Shown: positions 6,235-6,603 of the stretch, in pieces
How positions within the stretch are numbered: position 1 is the first letter of the stretch
Layout: each line of letters begins with the position of its first letter
DNA from: Thermoplasmata archaeon
GTDB taxonomy: Archaea > Thermoplasmatota > Thermoplasmata > UBA10834
Assembly (NCBI GenBank): GCA_022865445.1
Contig: JALHSX010000060.1
Coordinates: 1-6,603 of the forward strand
Length of the DNA: 6,603 nt
Reading direction: 5' to 3'
Notes under the pieces: model-generated
Seen by the model: only the letters and a program-made list of their open reading frames with translations
What the model was told of the DNA's origin: nothing
Databases searched by the model: none
Made by a program: the position numbers and the translations under genes

Positions 6235-6295
6235 CATAAGTTACATATTAGCGATTACTTATGTTTTCTTATTGTTGCTTATGTGTTTGCTTATG
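6235..6295. repeat. Five-copy nine-base motif array, probable operator
   Basis: The consensus is TTRCTTATG. Plus-strand copies are at 6255-6263 (TTACTTATG), 6275-6283 (TTGCTTATG) and 6287-6295 (TTGCTTATG), with a weaker copy at 6265-6273 (TTTCTTATT). One inverted copy is at 6235-6243 (CATAAGTTA). The hexamer cores start at 6258, 6268, 6278 and 6290, that is 10, 10 and 12 bases apart, close to one DNA helical turn each. The inverted copy and the first direct copy form a dyad around the TATA box with an 11-base spacer. The array ends eleven bases before the regulator ATG. It most simply reads as a binding array for the adjacent winged-helix protein. The binding itself is inference. Confidence 0.6.
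6241..6250 (-). promoter_or_regulatory. TATA-like element of the regulator gene
   Basis: On the minus strand TAATATGTAA (6250-6241) is centred about 23 bases upstream of the regulator ATG, so transcription would start at or next to the ATG. The box lies inside the 11-base spacer and inner arm of the dyad formed by the copies at 6235-6243 and 6255-6263, so a protein bound to the dyad would cover it. Confidence 0.5.
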
Positions 6296-6415
6296 ATGGG
6301 CCAATGTCATAGATGTTGAAGAACTTTCTTGTTTGATGCTGGCATCCCGACTACTCGGCCTGATTCTGCGCTAGTTGAACCGCTAATGGAAGGAGGAGGT
6401 GTGACCGGAACTATG
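6296..6415. other. Intergenic stretch with no supported gene
   Basis: Between the operator array and the stop of the right-edge gene I see no gene, no hairpin and no T-run on the minus strand. A purine-rich AGGAGGAGGTG at 6391-6401 looks like a plus-strand ribosome binding site. The only frame it could serve is a 24-codon one that runs antisense to the right-edge gene. Confidence 0.5.
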
Positions 6416-6603
6416 CTATTCCTGTTTCTTCTCGGGTTCTTCAGACTTGGAAGGCGCTCCTCGTTCCTTCTCCATTGCCGCGAGTAGTTCCTCGGTCTCA
6501 AGTTTTCTCTTTCTTGTGATGGAGCCAGGTATGAGGGTATTCATGAATTTCTCGAAGTACCTCTTCTCCGTGAGGATCTCTTCCCTGCCTAGTTCCAGGC
6601 CAG
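6416..6603 (-). CDS. 3' end of an unidentified gene with a charged C-terminal tail
   Basis: An open minus-strand frame enters from the right edge (first full codon at 6601) and ends with TAG at 6418-6416, giving 61 residues. No start codon is needed because the gene begins outside the window. The visible part runs GLELGREEILTEKRYFEKF, then MNTLIPGSITRKRKLE, then a Glu/Lys-rich tail ending EEPEKKQE. Base composition and third-position pattern look like its neighbours, while the other minus-strand frames are either interrupted by stops or give an arginine-, proline- and serine-rich product typical of a shadow frame. I do not recognise the family. The Lys/Glu tail is probably disordered or coiled-coil and cytoplasmic. 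It is upstream of the regulator on the same strand, separated by 192 bases that contain the operator array, so the two are probably separate transcription units. Confidence 0.6.
   Translation of the reverse strand, partial: GLELGREEILTEKRYFEKFMNTLIPGSITRKRKLETEELLAAMEKERGAPSKSEEPEKKQE

Noticed and set aside
5924..6319. 131-codon plus-strand frame across the regulator and its promoter, ending in a Leu-rich stretch
   Set aside because: It is antisense to the winged-helix gene, and its hydrophobic end is only the translated CTTATG repeats.
6391..6487. Shine-Dalgarno-like AGGAGGAGGTG followed by a 24-codon hydrophobic plus-strand frame (ATG at 6413)
   Set aside because: The frame lies antisense to the coding end of the right-edge gene, is very short, and the spacing of about 12 bases to the ATG is long. 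Chance antisense of a Glu/Lys-rich tail readily gives Phe/Leu-rich peptides.
6307..6501. 64-codon minus-strand frame overlapping the right-edge gene
   Set aside because: The product is rich in Arg, Ser and Pro, has no recognisable motif, and runs out of frame through the better-supported 3' coding end at 6416-6603.

Overview
The window looks like a stretch of euryarchaeal chromosome. The evidence is an archaeal-type threonyl-tRNA synthetase carrying the N-terminal D-aminoacyl-tRNA-deacylase-like editing domain, a methanogenesis-marker protein (MtxX), TATA-box promoters placed for leaderless or near-leaderless transcripts, and a QueD/QueC/QueE set, which in archaea feeds archaeosine rather than queuosine. 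A methanogen or methanogen-related lineage, possibly Thermoplasmatota, fits best. That placement is inference from family content, not from a ribosomal marker. I see no insertion sequence, phage gene, CRISPR array, tRNA or rRNA.

Layout, left to right. Bases 2-778 (+) encode an MtxX-like protein. After 36 bases that include a TATA-like element comes a tight plus-strand operon, queD (815-1282), queC (1298-1984) and queE (1981-2610, ATGA overlap with queC). It supplies three consecutive steps from 7,8-dihydroneopterin triphosphate to preQ0. thrS (2620-4458, -) converges on queE with only nine bases between the stop codons. A 156-base divergent region then separates thrS from a CorA-superfamily membrane protein (4615-5754, +), whose start appears to be a TTG served by a strong Shine-Dalgarno site. 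A small winged-helix regulator (5846-6223, -) converges on corA. Its promoter region holds five copies of a nine-base motif, two of them arranged as a dyad around the TATA box. The right edge (6416-6603, -) holds the 3' end of another minus-strand gene with a highly charged C-terminal tail.

How the genes fit together: queDCE and thrS both serve tRNA (modification and charging). The CorA-like protein and the regulator look like independent single-gene units. Nothing here forms an obvious new multi-gene system. The points most worth a second look are the phased repeat/operator array at 6235-6295, the aspartate at the position of the zinc-ligand cysteine in ThrRS, and the missing GMN selectivity motif in the CorA-like protein.
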